This document shows, piece by piece, positions 1 to 11,239 of a DNA stretch of 64,000 nucleotides; the stretch's first letter is position 1; the number at the start of each line of letters is the position of its first letter. This DNA is from Cryptomeria japonica (taxonomy: Eukaryota > Streptophyta > Pinopsida > Cupressales > Cupressaceae): assembly GCF_030272615.1 (NCBI RefSeq), contig NC_081410.1, positions 140,280,849 to 140,344,848 on the forward strand, in the 5' to 3' direction. Position numbers and translations under genes: made by a program. The notes beneath the pieces were generated by a model. It saw only the letters and a program-made list of their open reading frames with translations, was not told where the DNA came from and searched no databases.

Positions 1-1364
1 ACTTAAAAGCATATGAACAATATAAACCTCATAACACTAGATTTAACGAGGAAACCCAAATAGGGAAAAACCACTATGGGACTTCAGACCCACTAAGAAA
101 TATACTCTTCTAGAGTATGCTCGGTTAAAAGCAAATCCTATTAAAGATTACAAACACATTGCTAGATGTGACCTGGTTAAGGGATTTCCCTCAGATCTGT
201 TAGGTTCTTCACCTTGTTAGAAGTGACCTTGTTAAAGGATTTCAAACACTCAATAAGAATGTCACCTTGCTAGAGGATTTACATATAAGACTATTAAGTC
301 CACTTGGTTAAGAGATTTTCTGCTACTTCTCAAAATAACAATAATAAAAATATGTCTGCAACTTCACATCTAGAAATGCTAAAGTAGATTCTTATTTGCT
401 CAATACAATCAATTCATAGGACTTGTATTGTCCCTCTACTAGGCACTATACTCTGTTATCAAAATAGGTCTTCAAGCTTCTGTGCTCGGTAATCACTATG
501 TAGCATCCCTGTGTATACACTTGCCCACATACATTGTTTATCAACAATTTCCTATTTATAAACAATCTTCTAACCTCTTAATCTCTTTGATCACATTTCC
601 CATCATCAATCATAGCCATCAGATCTTCAATCTTGTCCAGGTTCAATGTATCCTTCAGTCTGAAAATGTTTTACCCCGCCTTGGAACTTGCATTTTCACC
701 TTGGAACTTGTGTTAGGGTATTGCGGTTCAATCTGAGTTGTACATCTTCCTGCCAACCTTTCCTTACCATAGATTCTTTAACAATCTTCATACATGGCTT
801 ACCAATCATTTAATTTGCTCTAGCTCATCAGCTTCCTTCATTAAATATCACATGTAAACATTTAATGTATTCTATTATAGCTTGGTTGTAACTCGGTAAA
901 TACTAAACTTCAGTCGATAGACATTTTGCCTTCATTAACCGATAGCAATAACCTTAGGGTTTACCAACTAGGTTCTTTGCTCAGTAACATAGTATAGTAT
1001 TAACCTTTCAAACAATAGCATATGTAGGATATCAAAATAATCAAAACATCATGATCTCGTCATTGTCTGACTCAGTAATATTTGCCCATTGAATTCCCCT
1101 TATTCATCATATTCTTTCTGTGTCTTTTTACCGACATCTTTATACTCATTAAATCATACTTCTTAAGATATGGCAACATCATACTGAATTAGAAAATCAA
1201 TTTCTTGACATCAATGACAAAATAATAATATTAAGACAATAATCATCCTTAATCAATTATATCCATAGTCATCAACAACCTTCTCAATATCCTTATTGAA
1301 ATGCCAACAATCTCTCATTGTAAATGGAATGCCAACCTTCTTCTTGTCTATTATAATGCCAACA
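1..1364 (-). repeat. 3' LTR of copia A (cut by window edge)
   Basis: Direct repeat of 6166-7534. It ends (plus sense) in AACA, i.e. TGTT on the element strand, right next to the polypurine tract. It carries the same TATA-like and U5 blocks as the 5' LTR except for the terminal part beyond the window start. The plus-strand 84-codon ORF inside it (482-736) is chance. Confidence 0.93.
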
Positions 1365-1376
1365 ATCTCCCCCTTT
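1365..1376 (-). other. Polypurine tract of copia A
   Basis: On the minus strand this reads AAAGGGGGAGAT and is directly followed by the LTR start TGTTGGC. It primes plus-strand DNA synthesis. The same sequence precedes the 3' LTRs of elements B and C. Confidence 0.9.
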
Positions 1377-1765
1377 GGCATTGATGGCAAAAACCAATTG
1401 ATTTGACCTTAATAGATTTGGATTGCTGTGATTCTAAAATGCTGAAATGCTCTCCCCCATACATTAGACTTCTCCTATTTTCTCAGTCTTCTTTCTAATT
1501 TGTAGTCTTCTCTTCTTATGTATTCTCCCCCTTTGACAACAATGCCAAAAAAAAAGAACTAAAAACATAATATCTTCCTCTGAGAAGTGAATTCCATGCT
1601 ATTATGTATCAATTTAGTCTCAGTCAGAGCATTTGTCTTCAATTCCTATTCCCTGTTTATTGTTTCCTGCACACCTTTAGAAAACCTCCTAAAGTGTGTA
1701 AATTAGCATCAACTACTAAAAGATATTCTGTAGAGTCATTGAATAGATGTTTTCACCAAACTCGG
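1377..1765 (-). other. 3' non-coding spacer of copia A with extra purine boxes
   Basis: About 390 bp between the pol stop and the polypurine tract, with no ORF. It holds two further G-rich purine boxes on the element strand, near 1451-1459 and 1525-1534. Repeated polypurine boxes before the 3' LTR are a known trait of the Sirevirus branch of plant copia elements. Confidence 0.6.
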
Positions 1766-3349
1766 TCAGTGAATGGAAGATAGGGGTAGGACCCCTAACT
1801 GACTTCTGAGATATTCAAAAGTGTCCTTTGGCAGTGGCTTGGTGAAGATATCTGCTATTTTCTCCTTTGTACTAACATATTCCAACACCACTTTCTTCTC
1901 TTGAACTTCTTCTCTAAGATAATGATATTTGATATAGATGTGCTTTGTCTTAGAGTGCATAATAGGATTCTTTGAAATGTTAATGGTACTAGTGTTATCA
2001 CAAAATATAGTTACTAGCTCGGTAACTTGCTCATTTATACCTTCCAACAGTTGTTTGATCCATGCTATATTGGTGCAATTCAGTGCTGCAACATCATATT
2101 CAGCTTTTGCTGTTGACTGAGAAACACATCCTTGTTTCTTGCTAAGCCAACTCACTAGTCTTTCTTCTAAAAAGAAAGCTCCTCCACTTGTGCTTTTCCT
2201 GTCATCAATGTTGCCTACCCAATCAACATCAGTATAAACTTTTAAATCAAACTCATTTCCTTTCTGATATACTAAACCATAATCTTCAATGCCTTTTAAG
2301 TATCTGAAAATTCTTTTGATTGTCGTCATGTGTGTTTCCTTAGGATCTGTAGAAAATATTGCAACAATACCTACTGCATGTGCTATATTTGGCCTGCTGT
2401 GAACAATATATTGCAACTTTCCAATCATAGATTGGTAAATTGTCTCATCAACAGATGCAAATTCATCATTCTTTGATAGTTTACAGTTGGTAGTCATAGG
2501 AGTAATTACTGGTTTTGAATCCTCCATTCCAAATTTCTTCAAGATTTCCTTTATGTACTTGGATTGGGTAATGAAAATCTCATGTTTCATTTGCAGTATC
2601 TGTAGACCTATAAAATATTTTATCTCACCGATTAATGACATCTCAAATTCTTTACTCATTTCATTTCCAAAGTTCTTGCATAGAGAGTCATTTCCACTAA
2701 AGATAATATCATCAACAAATATGGCTAAGATCAGTATTCCATTTTCATCATTCTTCATGTACATGTTGCTATTCTCACTTGTCCTTATAAAACCAATCTT
2801 AATCAAATAAGAGTGCAATCTCTCATACCATTCTCTAGGTGCTTGTTTCAGACCATATAAAGCTTTGTTCAATTTACATACCTGATCATTATTTTCTCCT
2901 TCAACAAATCCTTCAGGTTGTTCAATGAAAACTTCTTCTTCTAATATACCATTCAGAAATGCCGATTTGACATCCATTTGATATACTTTGAAATTCTTGT
3001 AAGTAGCATATGCCAACAATGTTCTTACTCCAAGTCTTGCCATAGGTGCAAGAGTCTCACCATAATCAATTCCTTCTTCTTGGGAATAACCTTTGCAAAC
3101 TAGTCTTGCTTTGTTCTGAATGACCTCACCCTTTTCATTTAGCTTGTTTCTAAAGATCCACTTTGTACCAATTACATTTTTGTCCTTCGGTCTTGGGACC
3201 AGTATCCATGTGTCATTATTCTTGATTTGATCAATCTCTTCTGTCATAGCATTTATCCAATCTTCACTGTTAAATGCCTCTTTCACTATTCTTGGTTCAA
3301 ATTCAGATATCAAACATGTGTTCTGTCTTAGTTTGTTCCTTGTCATCAC
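1766..3349 (-). CDS. Copia A reverse transcriptase and RNase H (open, 527 codons)
   Basis: Polymerase end of the copia polyprotein, which copies element RNA into DNA in the virus-like particle. The RT (first ~250 residues) begins with the usual WINAMTEEIDQIKNNDTW block, has YQMDVKSAFLNG, YGLKQAPREWY and the catalytic FVDD box, then the conserved GEIKYFIGLQI. The RNase H follows (last ~150 residues) with YTDVDWVGNIDDRKS, the STAKAEYD acidic residue, FCDNTSTINISKNP and the HSKTKHI stretch. The ORF is open to its natural stop a few hundred bases before the polypurine tract. The first methionine is arbitrary, because the reading frame continues upstream beyond an in-frame TAG. The catalytic residues I can see are kept. 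This is the longest uninterrupted pol piece in the window. Confidence 0.95.
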   Translation of the reverse strand: MMTRNKLRQNTCLISEFEPRIVKEAFNSEDWINAMTEEIDQIKNNDTWILVPRPKDKNVIGTKWIFRNKLNEKGEVIQNKARLVCKGYSQEEGIDYGETLAPMARLGVRTLLAYATYKNFKVYQMDVKSAFLNGILEEEVFIEQPEGFVEGENNDQVCKLNKALYGLKQAPREWYERLHSYLIKIGFIRTSENSNMYMKNDENGILILAIFVDDIIFSGNDSLCKNFGNEMSKEFEMSLIGEIKYFIGLQILQMKHEIFITQSKYIKEILKKFGMEDSKPVITPMTTNCKLSKNDEFASVDETIYQSMIGKLQYIVHSRPNIAHAVGIVAIFSTDPKETHMTTIKRIFRYLKGIEDYGLVYQKGNEFDLKVYTDVDWVGNIDDRKSTSGGAFFLEERLVSWLSKKQGCVSQSTAKAEYDVAALNCTNIAWIKQLLEGINEQVTELVTIFCDNTSTINISKNPIMHSKTKHIYIKYHYLREEVQEKKVVLEYVSTKEKIADIFTKPLPKDTFEYLRSQLGVLPLSSIH

Positions 3350-3457
3350 TGGATCATCCTTATCTCCTATAATCTGGCTCGGTGCATGATATCTTCTGAC
3401 ATACTAGGCTAATAAAGGCTCAGTAGGCTCTATATGATCTTCTTCATCACTCGGTAA

Positions 3458-4885
3458 CTAGATATTTTCTTCATTTTCTTCAACAGTTATCTCGGTAGGA
3501 CTTCTCGGTTGCACATAGACAAATTCTTCATAATCTTCTGGTTCTTTGGAGTTTCCTTCATTATTTCTTTCTGCAAATTCATCAATTTTCACATTTGCAC
3601 TTTCTACTATTTTGTTAGATGATTTGATCAGACATTTAAATGCTTTGCTTCTAGAAGAATAACCTAGAAACATTCCTTCTTCTATTTTCTAATCAAACTT
3701 ACCATTTCTATCATCTTTGTGAACACAGCATCTACTCCCAAAGCTTTTAAAATAACTTACATTAGGTTTCTTGTCATACCAAATTTCATAAGGTTTCTTC
3801 AAAGTACCTTTCTTCAATTGAACTCGGTTCAAGGTGTAAACAACTGTGCTTATTGCTTCTCTCCAAAATGTTTGTAGAACTTTCTTTTCAATCATCAAGG
3901 TTCTGGCACAATCCACAATAGATCTGTTCCTTCTCTCAGCTATCCCATTCTGCTGTGGAGTTCTCAGTGTAGAGACTTGTCTTTTTATACCATGATCATT
4001 GCAAAATAAGTTGAACTCATCAGATGTAAACTCTCCTCCTCTATCTGATCTGAGACATTTCAGTTGTCTTCTTGTTTCATTTTCAACTCTAGCCTTGTAC
4101 CATTTAAACATTTGAAAAGCTTCTGATTTTTCTTTTAAAAACATTACTGACATCATCCTTGAGTAATCATCCACAAATAATATGAAATATTTATCACCAT
4201 AATAACTCTGAACTTTCATAGGACCACAAAGATCAATATGCACAAGATCTAAAATTCCCTTAGAAGTGTAGGACTTATTTGTAAAGCTTGATATTGTCAT
4301 CTTACCCATCTGACATCCTCGACACATAGCATTCTCAGGTTTTTTAAGACTCGGTAGACCTCTTACTTGGTGCTTCTTACTTATTTTGATCAGATTATCA
4401 AAATTAACATGACAAAACCTTTTATGCCATAACCAGGTATCATCTATCCTTGCATATAGACATTTATTCCGAGTTGAGTCAAGATGAAATGTATTACCTC
4501 TTGTTTGTGTCCCAGTAGTAGCTAACTTTCCATGCTTGTCATGAACTTTGACAATTCCTTTTTCAAACTCTATTCGGTAACCTGTGTTGTTTAGTTATGC
4601 TACACTCAGCAAATTGTATTTCAAACCTTCAACCCAATAAAAATCATTACATTTAGCATTGTCAAGAAGTGTTATGGATCCTTTACCTCTTACCTAGCAT
4701 GGTGAATCATTACCAAATCTTACATAGCCTCCATCATACTCATCTAATTTAATAAACTTGTGTTTATCACCTGTCATGTGATGTGAGCAACCACTATCTA
4801 TGATCCAAGAATCATCAATATTTATATGAGCTATTAAAGCTTTTCCTTCATACCTTTCTTCATTTGATCCATCTTTAATAGCCAC
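3458..4885 (-). pseudogene. Copia A protease and integrase region
   Basis: Same frame as the RT downstream and the gag upstream, interrupted by single stops. The upstream part (about 4694-4885) has the aspartic protease site DSGCSHHMT. Next is the GAG-pre-integrase block with a CRGCQMGKM zinc ligand pair, then the integrase core with LVHIDLCGP, FVDDYSRMM, CLRSDRGGEF and TPQQNGIAERRNR, which supply the D, D and E catalytic residues. A linker (3458-3673) leads to the RT. Stops lie near 4692, 4597, 3687 and 3456. The first of these separates the protease from the rest. I see no frameshift, only substitutions to stop. Confidence 0.93.
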
Positions 4886-5008
4886 ATAAACAACTTCATC
4901 TATATCAGTTTCATCTGATTTATCATCATTAGATTCCTCATCAGCTATTAGGCATGTCTTTTTATCTCTTCTCCTAAAGTCTCGGTGTCCTCTGTAATGA
5001 TTATCTTT

Positions 5009-5947
5009 CTATCTATCATCTTGGTAATTTCTCTTTTCACTAGATTCTTTGTTAGGACAGTTAGAAGCCATATGTCCTATCTTATCACAATTGAAACATT
5101 TTAAAGGTAGCTTTCCTTTATACTTACCTTTTCCTCTCGGTAGCCTTCTGGCTAATAGTGCTTCAAACTCTTTTTGCTTTCTGATTTCCTCATACAGTTT
5201 GTGTACCTCCTCCATGTTTTTGCAAAATCTTTCACTTGCTCCATTATGATTCCCTTCAGAGTACTTATACTTTCTATCATTGTAATCATCAGTTTCATCA
5301 ATATGAAAAAAACTGAATGCAGATTCAACTTTATTTACCGATGACCCACTGTTATCAAAGCTACTTAACTCAAATGCATGTAGCTTACCAATAGTAGCAT
5401 CTAAAGAAATTGGCATATTGGGTACAGACCTCAATTCATTGATTGCAGAGACTCAGATTGCATAAGCTGGTAGAAGGGTTCTTAACAACTTACTTGTTAT
5501 ATCTTTCTCTTCAATAGTTCCACCTGCTCCTTTGATTTGATTGACAATCTCCTTTAGTCTTGTACTGTACCGGGTTATGTTCTCACCTTCATTCATCCTC
5601 ATAAATTCAATTTGTCCTCTTAGACTATCCACTTTTTCTCTTTGAACATGTTCATCTCCACCATATATTGATATGAGCTTAGTCCACATTGCCTTTGCAT
5701 CATTGCAGCCTTCTAGATCATTAAACTCTGAGTTGGTCAATGCAGATGTTATTTCAATCATTGCTTGAATATGTTCTTGCTTTGCCTTTATCTCTTCCAT
5801 TGTCAATGGATAGGTGCTCAGTGTGATGAAATCATTCTCTAGATAATAGACAACATATACCCCAATTCCTGATAGATGCAACTTCATCCTTTTCTGCCAT
5901 GTAGAGAAACTTGACTTATTCAGCTTCGGTGCATCCCTCTTATACAT
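5009..5947 (-). pseudogene. Copia A gag (UBN2-type capsid and CCHC knuckle)
   Basis: Nucleocapsid/capsid portion of the polyprotein that packages element RNA. The N-terminal half (5453-5947) starts MYKRDAPKLNKSSFSTWQKR and has the LRGQIEFMRM and ITRYSTRLKEIVNQIK pattern of plant copia gag. The C-terminal half (5009-5434) ends in one zinc knuckle, CFNCDKIGHMASNC. The halves share a frame and are separated by one TGA near 5451; another stop lies near 5006. The start codon is about 50 bp inside the primer binding site, as expected. Confidence 0.93.
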
Positions 5948-5997
5948 CTTTGGATCTTTAAGTCAAGTGCCTTTAAACTTTTCTTCCAGAGTCCAAA

Positions 5998-6009
5998 GCT
6001 CTAATACCA
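5998..6009 (-). other. Primer binding site of copia A
   Basis: On the minus strand this reads TGGTATTAGAGC, two bases from the LTR end. It matches the initiator-methionine tRNA complement TGGTATCAGAGC with one change. Minus-strand DNA synthesis starts here. Confidence 0.9.
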
Positions 6010-6011
6010 AT

Positions 6012-7534
6012 TGATAGTTCTGATACTTAATGTAAGCACATATCCAATAGCCAACAAGATGAGAGGGGGGGGTGAATCATACAAACTTAATCATCCATAA
6101 AAACATCAGATTCAACCTCTGTAACATAGATATCAATCATATAACCAAAACTATCAAACATGCAAACTTAAAAGCATATGAACAATATAAACCTCATAAC
6201 ACCATATTTAATGTGGAAACCCAAATAGGGAAAAACCACTATGGGATTTCGGACCCACTAAGAAATATACTCTTCTAGAGTATGCTCGGTTAAAAGCAAA
6301 TCCTGTTAAAGATTACAAACACATTACTAGATGTGACCCAGTTAAGGGATTTCCCTCAGATCTGTTAGGATCTTCACCTTGTTAGAAGTGACCTTGTTAA
6401 AGGATTTCAAACACTCAATAAGAATGTCACCTTGCTAGAGGATTTACATATAAGACTATTAAGTCCACTCAGTTAGGAGATTTTCTGCTACTTCTCAGAA
6501 TAACAGTAATAAAAATATGTCTGCAACTTCACATCTAGAAATGCTAAAGCAGATTCTTATTTGCTCAATACAATCAATTCATAGGACTTGTCTTGTCCCT
6601 CTGTTGGGCACTATACTCTATTATCAAAATAGGTCTTCAAGCTTCTGTGCTTGGTAATCACTATGTAGCATCCCTGTGCATACACCTGCCCGCATACATT
6701 GTTTATCAATAGTTTCCTATTTATAAACAATCTTCTAACCGCTTAATCTCTTTGATCACATTTCCCATGATCAATCATAGCCATTAGATCTTCAATCTTG
6801 TCCAAGTTCAATGTATCCTTCAATCTGAAAATGTTTTACCCCACCTTGGAACTTGCATTTTCACCTTGGAACTTGTGTTAGGGTATTGCGGTTCAATCTG
6901 AGTTGTAGATCTTTCTGCCAACCTTTCTTTACCATAGATTCTTTAACAATCTTCATACATGGCTTACCAATCATTTAATTCGCTCCAGCTCATTAGCTTC
7001 CTTCATTAAATATCACATGTAAACATTTAATGCATTCTATTATAGCTCGATTGTAACTCGGTAAATACTAAACTTCACTCGGTAGACATTCTGCCTTCAT
7101 TAACCGATAGCAATAACCTTAGGGTTTACCAACTAGGTTCTTTGATCAGTAACATAATATAGTATTAACCTTTCAAACAATAGCATATGTAGAATATCAA
7201 AACAATCAAAACATCATGATCTCATCATTGTCTAACTCGATAATAGTTGCCCATTGAATAATTCCTCCCCTTATTCATCACATTCTATCTGTGTCTTTTA
7301 CCGACATCTTTATACTCATCAAATCATACTTCTTAAGATATGACAACATCATACTAAATTAGAAAATCAATTTCTTGACATCAATGACAAAATAATAATA
7401 TTAAGACAGTAATCATCCTTAATCAGTTATATCCATAGTCATCAACAACCTTCTCAATATCCTTATTGAAATACCAACAATCTCTCATTGTAATTGGAAT
7501 GCCAACCTTCTTCTTGTCTGTTATAATGCCAACA
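6012..7534 (-). repeat. 5' LTR of copia A (1523 bp)
   Basis: Complete LTR. On the element strand it starts TGTTGGCATT at 7534 and ends in CTATCA at 6012, next to the primer site. It contains the block common to all copia LTRs here: a TTTTTCCC run followed by GGGTTTCCACATTAA, then further in the pyrimidine tract before CTCTCATC near its inner end. The solo LTR at 19077-20594 is the same family. Confidence 0.95.
6718..6725 (-). promoter_or_regulatory. TATA-like box in copia A 5' LTR
   Basis: Element-strand TATAAATA in the middle of the LTR, where the Pol II promoter would be expected. The equivalent box is kept in the related solo LTR (19880-19887). Function is inferred from position only. Confidence 0.5.
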
Positions 7535-8277
7535 GGGAAATGTGATCAAGGAGATTAAGCGGTTAGGAATTGTTTATAAATAAAAAATTGTTGATGAACA
7601 ATGGATGCGGGCAAATAGAAGAACAATGATACTACATGAGTGATCACTGAGCATAGAAAATTGAATATCTGATTAAAGAATAGATTGAGAAGCCCAACAA
7701 GGAGCAAGATAATTCTTGTGACAAGATTATTTTGAGCACATAGTGTCTGCTTTAGCATTTCAAATGTGAAGTTGCAAATATATTTTATAGTGTTATTTAT
7801 TTTGTAAGTGATAAGAAATCTCTTAACCGAGTGGACGTAACAGTCTTATTTGTAAATCCTCTAGCAAGGTAACATTCTAAATGAGTGTTTAAAATCCTTT
7901 GACAAGGTCACTTCTAACAAAGTGCAAGACTCTAACAAGTCTGAGGGAAATCCCTTAACTGAGTCACATCTAGCAATGTGTTTATGTAATCTATAACAGG
8001 ATTGGATTTTAACCGAGCATACTCTAGAAGGGTATATTTCTTAGTGGGTCTGAAATCCCACAGTGGTTTTTTCCCTATTTGGGTTTCCACATTAAATCTA
8101 TTGTTAAATGTGTTATGATGTCTTAAGTGTATCTGTTTATGAGTTTGAATGATTTACAATCATAGTTGCATAGCAGTAAAGGCTACTGAGGTTGAATCTG
8201 ATAAATATATTGCATAGTGAGTTTTTATGATTCACCCCCCCCTCTCATCTTATTAACAAATCCCTCAACTCTAACAC
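7535..8277 (+). repeat. 3' half of a copia LTR (X), opposite orientation to A
   Basis: From GGGAAATGTGATCAAGG to CTAACACA this matches the second half of the LTR of element A in the reverse direction, including the CACCCCCCCCTCTCATC motif. Its first half is missing and would lie left of element A if A interrupted it. The last ~40 bp differ from the A-type LTR, so it is a related subfamily. The right end abuts the truncated gypsy D integrase. The minus-strand ORF at 7555-7758 is chance. Confidence 0.8.
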
Positions 8278-8891
8278 ACCCCTTGGTTGGATGCCATACA
8301 CAATTTGGAAATGATATTTCCTAGTGCTTCTATTTATGGTGTCATTGTATGAGAACTCTGGCTATGACACTATGTTGTCCCATTTTTCTCCATGTTCTCT
8401 TGTCAAGCATCTTAATAGGTTCCACAAGGACCTATTGACAACTTCGGTTTGTCCATTTGTTTGGGGATGGTAGGATGATGAGAAAGCTAGGTTGGTTCCC
8501 AGCTTCTTCCAAAGGGTCCTCCAAAAATGCCCTTTGAACTTCACATCCCTGTCTGAGACTATGTTTAGGGGTAACCCATGTATCCTAACTATCTCTTTGA
8601 AAAACAAGTCTGCAACATATGAGGCATCACAAGAGGTTTTACATGGGAAGAAATGAGCCATTTTGCTAAATCTATCACCACTACAAAAACACTATCATAC
8701 CCCTTCCTTATCCTATGCAGACCCAACACAAAATCCATGCTTATGCTTTCCCATGGCCTAGAAGGAATGGGTAAAGGTTGGTACAAACCTGCATTGGTGG
8801 ATTTCCCTTTGGCTTTTTCACAAATCACACATGTTTCTACAAACCTCCTAACATCTATCTGCAACTTAGGCCAATAGTAGTGTCTTTTCAC
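8278..8891 (-). pseudogene. Gypsy D integrase (partial)
   Basis: The upstream piece (8589-8891) has the zinc-binding HHCC domain, ending in CVICEKAKGKS, followed by PWESISMDFV, the start of the catalytic core. After a frameshift, the downstream piece (8278-8661) continues with IVSDRDVKFKGHFW and SSYHPQTNGQTEVVNR, the conserved D and E of the DDE core, and stops at YGIQPRG where the copia LTR begins. The C-terminal DNA-binding domain is missing. Confidence 0.92.
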
Positions 8892-9021
8892 AAGGTTAAG
8901 TGTCTTGTCAAGGCCAACATGACCCGCCCTTGCTCGATAATCTTCTCCCTAATAATATTCAGTCTCATTGAACACTTAGGTATGCACAACTATCCACCCT
9001 TGAATAGCAATCCCTCTTGGA

Positions 9022-9512
9022 TCAAAAACTTAGAAAATTCAACATGATACCTCTCACCAAAAGAATCACATGTACCTTGTAGATCTCTCCAAAATATTCA
9101 TCACCATCATACATGTTCTTGAAGGACTCAATGCCAATACTTTCCATCTTAATTTGGTTGATAGTTAAGACCCTCCTTCTTAAGGCATCTGCAACTTTGT
9201 TCTTGACCCCCTTTTTGTGCTTAAGGGTGAAGGTGAAGGCTTGTAGGATCTCTACCCACTTCATGTGCCTATGATTTAAATTATCTTGGCTATTTATGAA
9301 ACTTAGAGCCTAGTTATCAGTGAAAACTATGAACTCTTTTGGAAATAAGTAGTGCCTCCTTTTCTTCAATGACTGGACTAAAGCATACATCTCCAAATCA
9401 TAGGATGAATATCTCCTCTTGGCTTCATTTAGTTTTTTACTAAAAAAGGCAATTGGCCTCCCTCCTGACTGAGTATTTCCCCAATAGCCATGTGGCTTGC
9501 ATCACATTCCAC
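9022..9512 (-). pseudogene. Gypsy D RNase H domain
   Basis: Read on the minus strand, the region shows RPIAFFSKKLNEAKRRYSSY, YDLEMYALVQSLKKRRHYL and FTDN followed by a TAG stop, then HRHMKWVEILQAF and VADALRRR. These are the usual RNase H and connection motifs of gypsy pol. The first catalytic aspartate segment (near 9500) lies in another frame, so at least one frameshift separates RT from RNase H. Confidence 0.88.
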
Positions 9513-10528
9513 CTAAGATATCTTGTTGAATTCTGGTAGGGCAAGGATTGGTTGTTCTGCAACTTTCTTTTTCAAAGTCTCAAATGAGTCATCTACCTCC
9601 TTGGTCCAACTGAACCTGCACTTTTGTCCTCCTTTTATGGTGTCAAGCATTGGTGCACAAACATGACTAAATCCCCTTATAAAATTCCTATAAAAGGTTG
9701 CTAAGCCATGGAAACTTTGGACACCATTCATGGTTTTAGGTATTGGCCAAGACAAAATAGCACTTTCCTTCTCCTGGTCCATATTCAACTCACCTTGTGA
9801 AATTACAAAGCCCAAGTAAATGATCTCCTCCTACATGAAGAAACACTTATCCAAGTTTATCATTAGCTTCTCTTCATGTAACCTTTTGAGGACCATATCT
9901 ACATGTTTGAGGTGCTCTTCCCTTGTGTGGCTAAAGATCAAGATATCATCCAGATACACTATTACAAACTTGCTTATGAACTCCACCAAGACCTCATTCA
10001 TCAACGTCATGAAGGTACTAGGGCCATTGGACAACCCAAATGGCATGACTTTCCACTCATACAACCCCTCATTGGTCTTAAAAGTTGTTTTTGTGAAATA
10101 TTTTGCACCCCCAAGCAATCAAGTAAATCCTCTATCCTAGGGATTGGGAACCTATACCTTATGGTTATCTTGTTGATGGCCCTTGAGTCTGTGCAAAGCC
10201 TGCAAGTGCCTTCTTTCTTGGGTGCAAGGACAATAGGTATTGCACATGGGCTTATACTTTTGCCAATTAGCCCTGATTCTAGAAACTCCTCAATTTGTCT
10301 TGCTATCTCCGCATTTTGGTCTATAGTAAGCTTGTATGATGCTTTATTTGGTAGGGTAGATCCAAGGATCAGATCTATGCAATGACTTATGTCTCTTACC
10401 AGTGGTAGGGACCTTGGCATTCCATCTGAGATGATGCCTTTGTACTTCTCAAGTAACTGTTTGAATGTAGGGTCTTTGTGCCTCTGTCCTTCTTCTTTCC
10501 TCTCTGCAAACTGCCCCTTCTTTGTCAC
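9513..10528 (-). pseudogene. Gypsy D reverse transcriptase (frameshifted)
   Basis: The N-terminal part (to 10528) has IDLILGSTLPNKASYKLT and RLCTDSRAINKITIRYRFPI. The palm follows in a second frame (9831-10118) with MPFGLSNGPSTFMTLMNEVL and the catalytic FVIVYLDDILIFS. The connection block FHGLATFYRNFIRGFSHVCA is at 9513-9815. The frameshift lies near 10110. The YLDD box is intact even though the frame is not. Confidence 0.93.
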
Positions 10529-10597
10529 CTTGGAACTGGGAATGAGGGCATAGCAAACTGCATCTTTTTTTGCAATCTCCTTTATGAACTTCTTTCC

Positions 10598-11239
10598 TTA
10601 TACCATCAATACTTTGGCATCGTTCCCCTTTGGTTCCATCTCATTCTCCATTAGAGGTAAAAGTTCTATCACCTTACCATCTTTAGTGATTGAATAGGTG
10701 TTTCTAACCTCATCATGATGAGCCTTCAAATCAAACTGCCATGGTCTCCCAAATAGGAGATGACATGCATCCATCTTGGCTACATCAAATAGAAACCTAT
10801 CCTTGTAGGATCCAATATGAAACTCTACCCAAGCCCGCTCTTCTACCACTGCTTGCTAACCTTGGGTGAGCCATGAGACCTTGTAGGGGTAAGGATGTGG
10901 CAACATTCTCAACTTAGGATTCTCTACCATTTAAAGTGACACAAAATTCTCAGTAGACTCGCAGTCTATCAAGACCTTGCATACCTTTCCTCCTACCCTG
11001 TAGGTATTTTTGAAGAGAGACTTTCTTTGTGGGGGCTCCTTATCAGGTACCTTCATGGTGGTCACTACTCTCCTCATCATTAGAGCCTCTCCTCTTTCAA
11101 GGTAGCCATAGCTATCAGGAGCATTGACACTTTGATAGGTGTTTGCACTTGCCACACTTTGGCAATCAGATTCCTGCACCAAGTTGCTCCTCCTTTCTCC
11201 CATGGAGCTTGTAGCCTTCTTCAGACACCTATTGGCCAT
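10598..11239 (-). pseudogene. Gypsy D aspartic protease region
   Basis: Two pieces in one frame. The upstream piece contains YRVGGKVCKVLIDCESTENF, where the active-site D-S-G of retropepsins is replaced by D-C-E, so the protease is inactive. The downstream piece has DACHLLFGRPWQFDLKAHHD, the typical second half of gypsy proteases. They are separated by stops around 10850-10930. Confidence 0.85.

Larger units (their letters stand above)
1..7534 (-). mobile_element. Ty1/copia LTR retrotransposon A, nearly complete
   Basis: The sequence from position 1 is repeated from 6166 onward, giving two direct LTR copies that bracket a minus-strand gag-pol. Order on the minus strand is 5' LTR (6012-7534), primer site, gag, protease, integrase, RT, RNase H, polypurine tract, 3' LTR (1-1364, its last ~154 bp lie off the window). 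The integrase-before-RT order defines Ty1/copia. All coding pieces from 5947 down to 1766 lie in one frame, broken only by point stops, so this is one of the least decayed elements here. The first 120 aligned LTR bases show six differences, so the insertion is not recent. It probably landed in an opposite-facing LTR of its own family (7535-8277). Its left target duplication is outside the window. Confidence 0.95.

Noticed and set aside
9820-10385. Plus-strand ORFs of 106-160 codons
   Set aside because: Antisense shadows of gypsy D reverse transcriptase.
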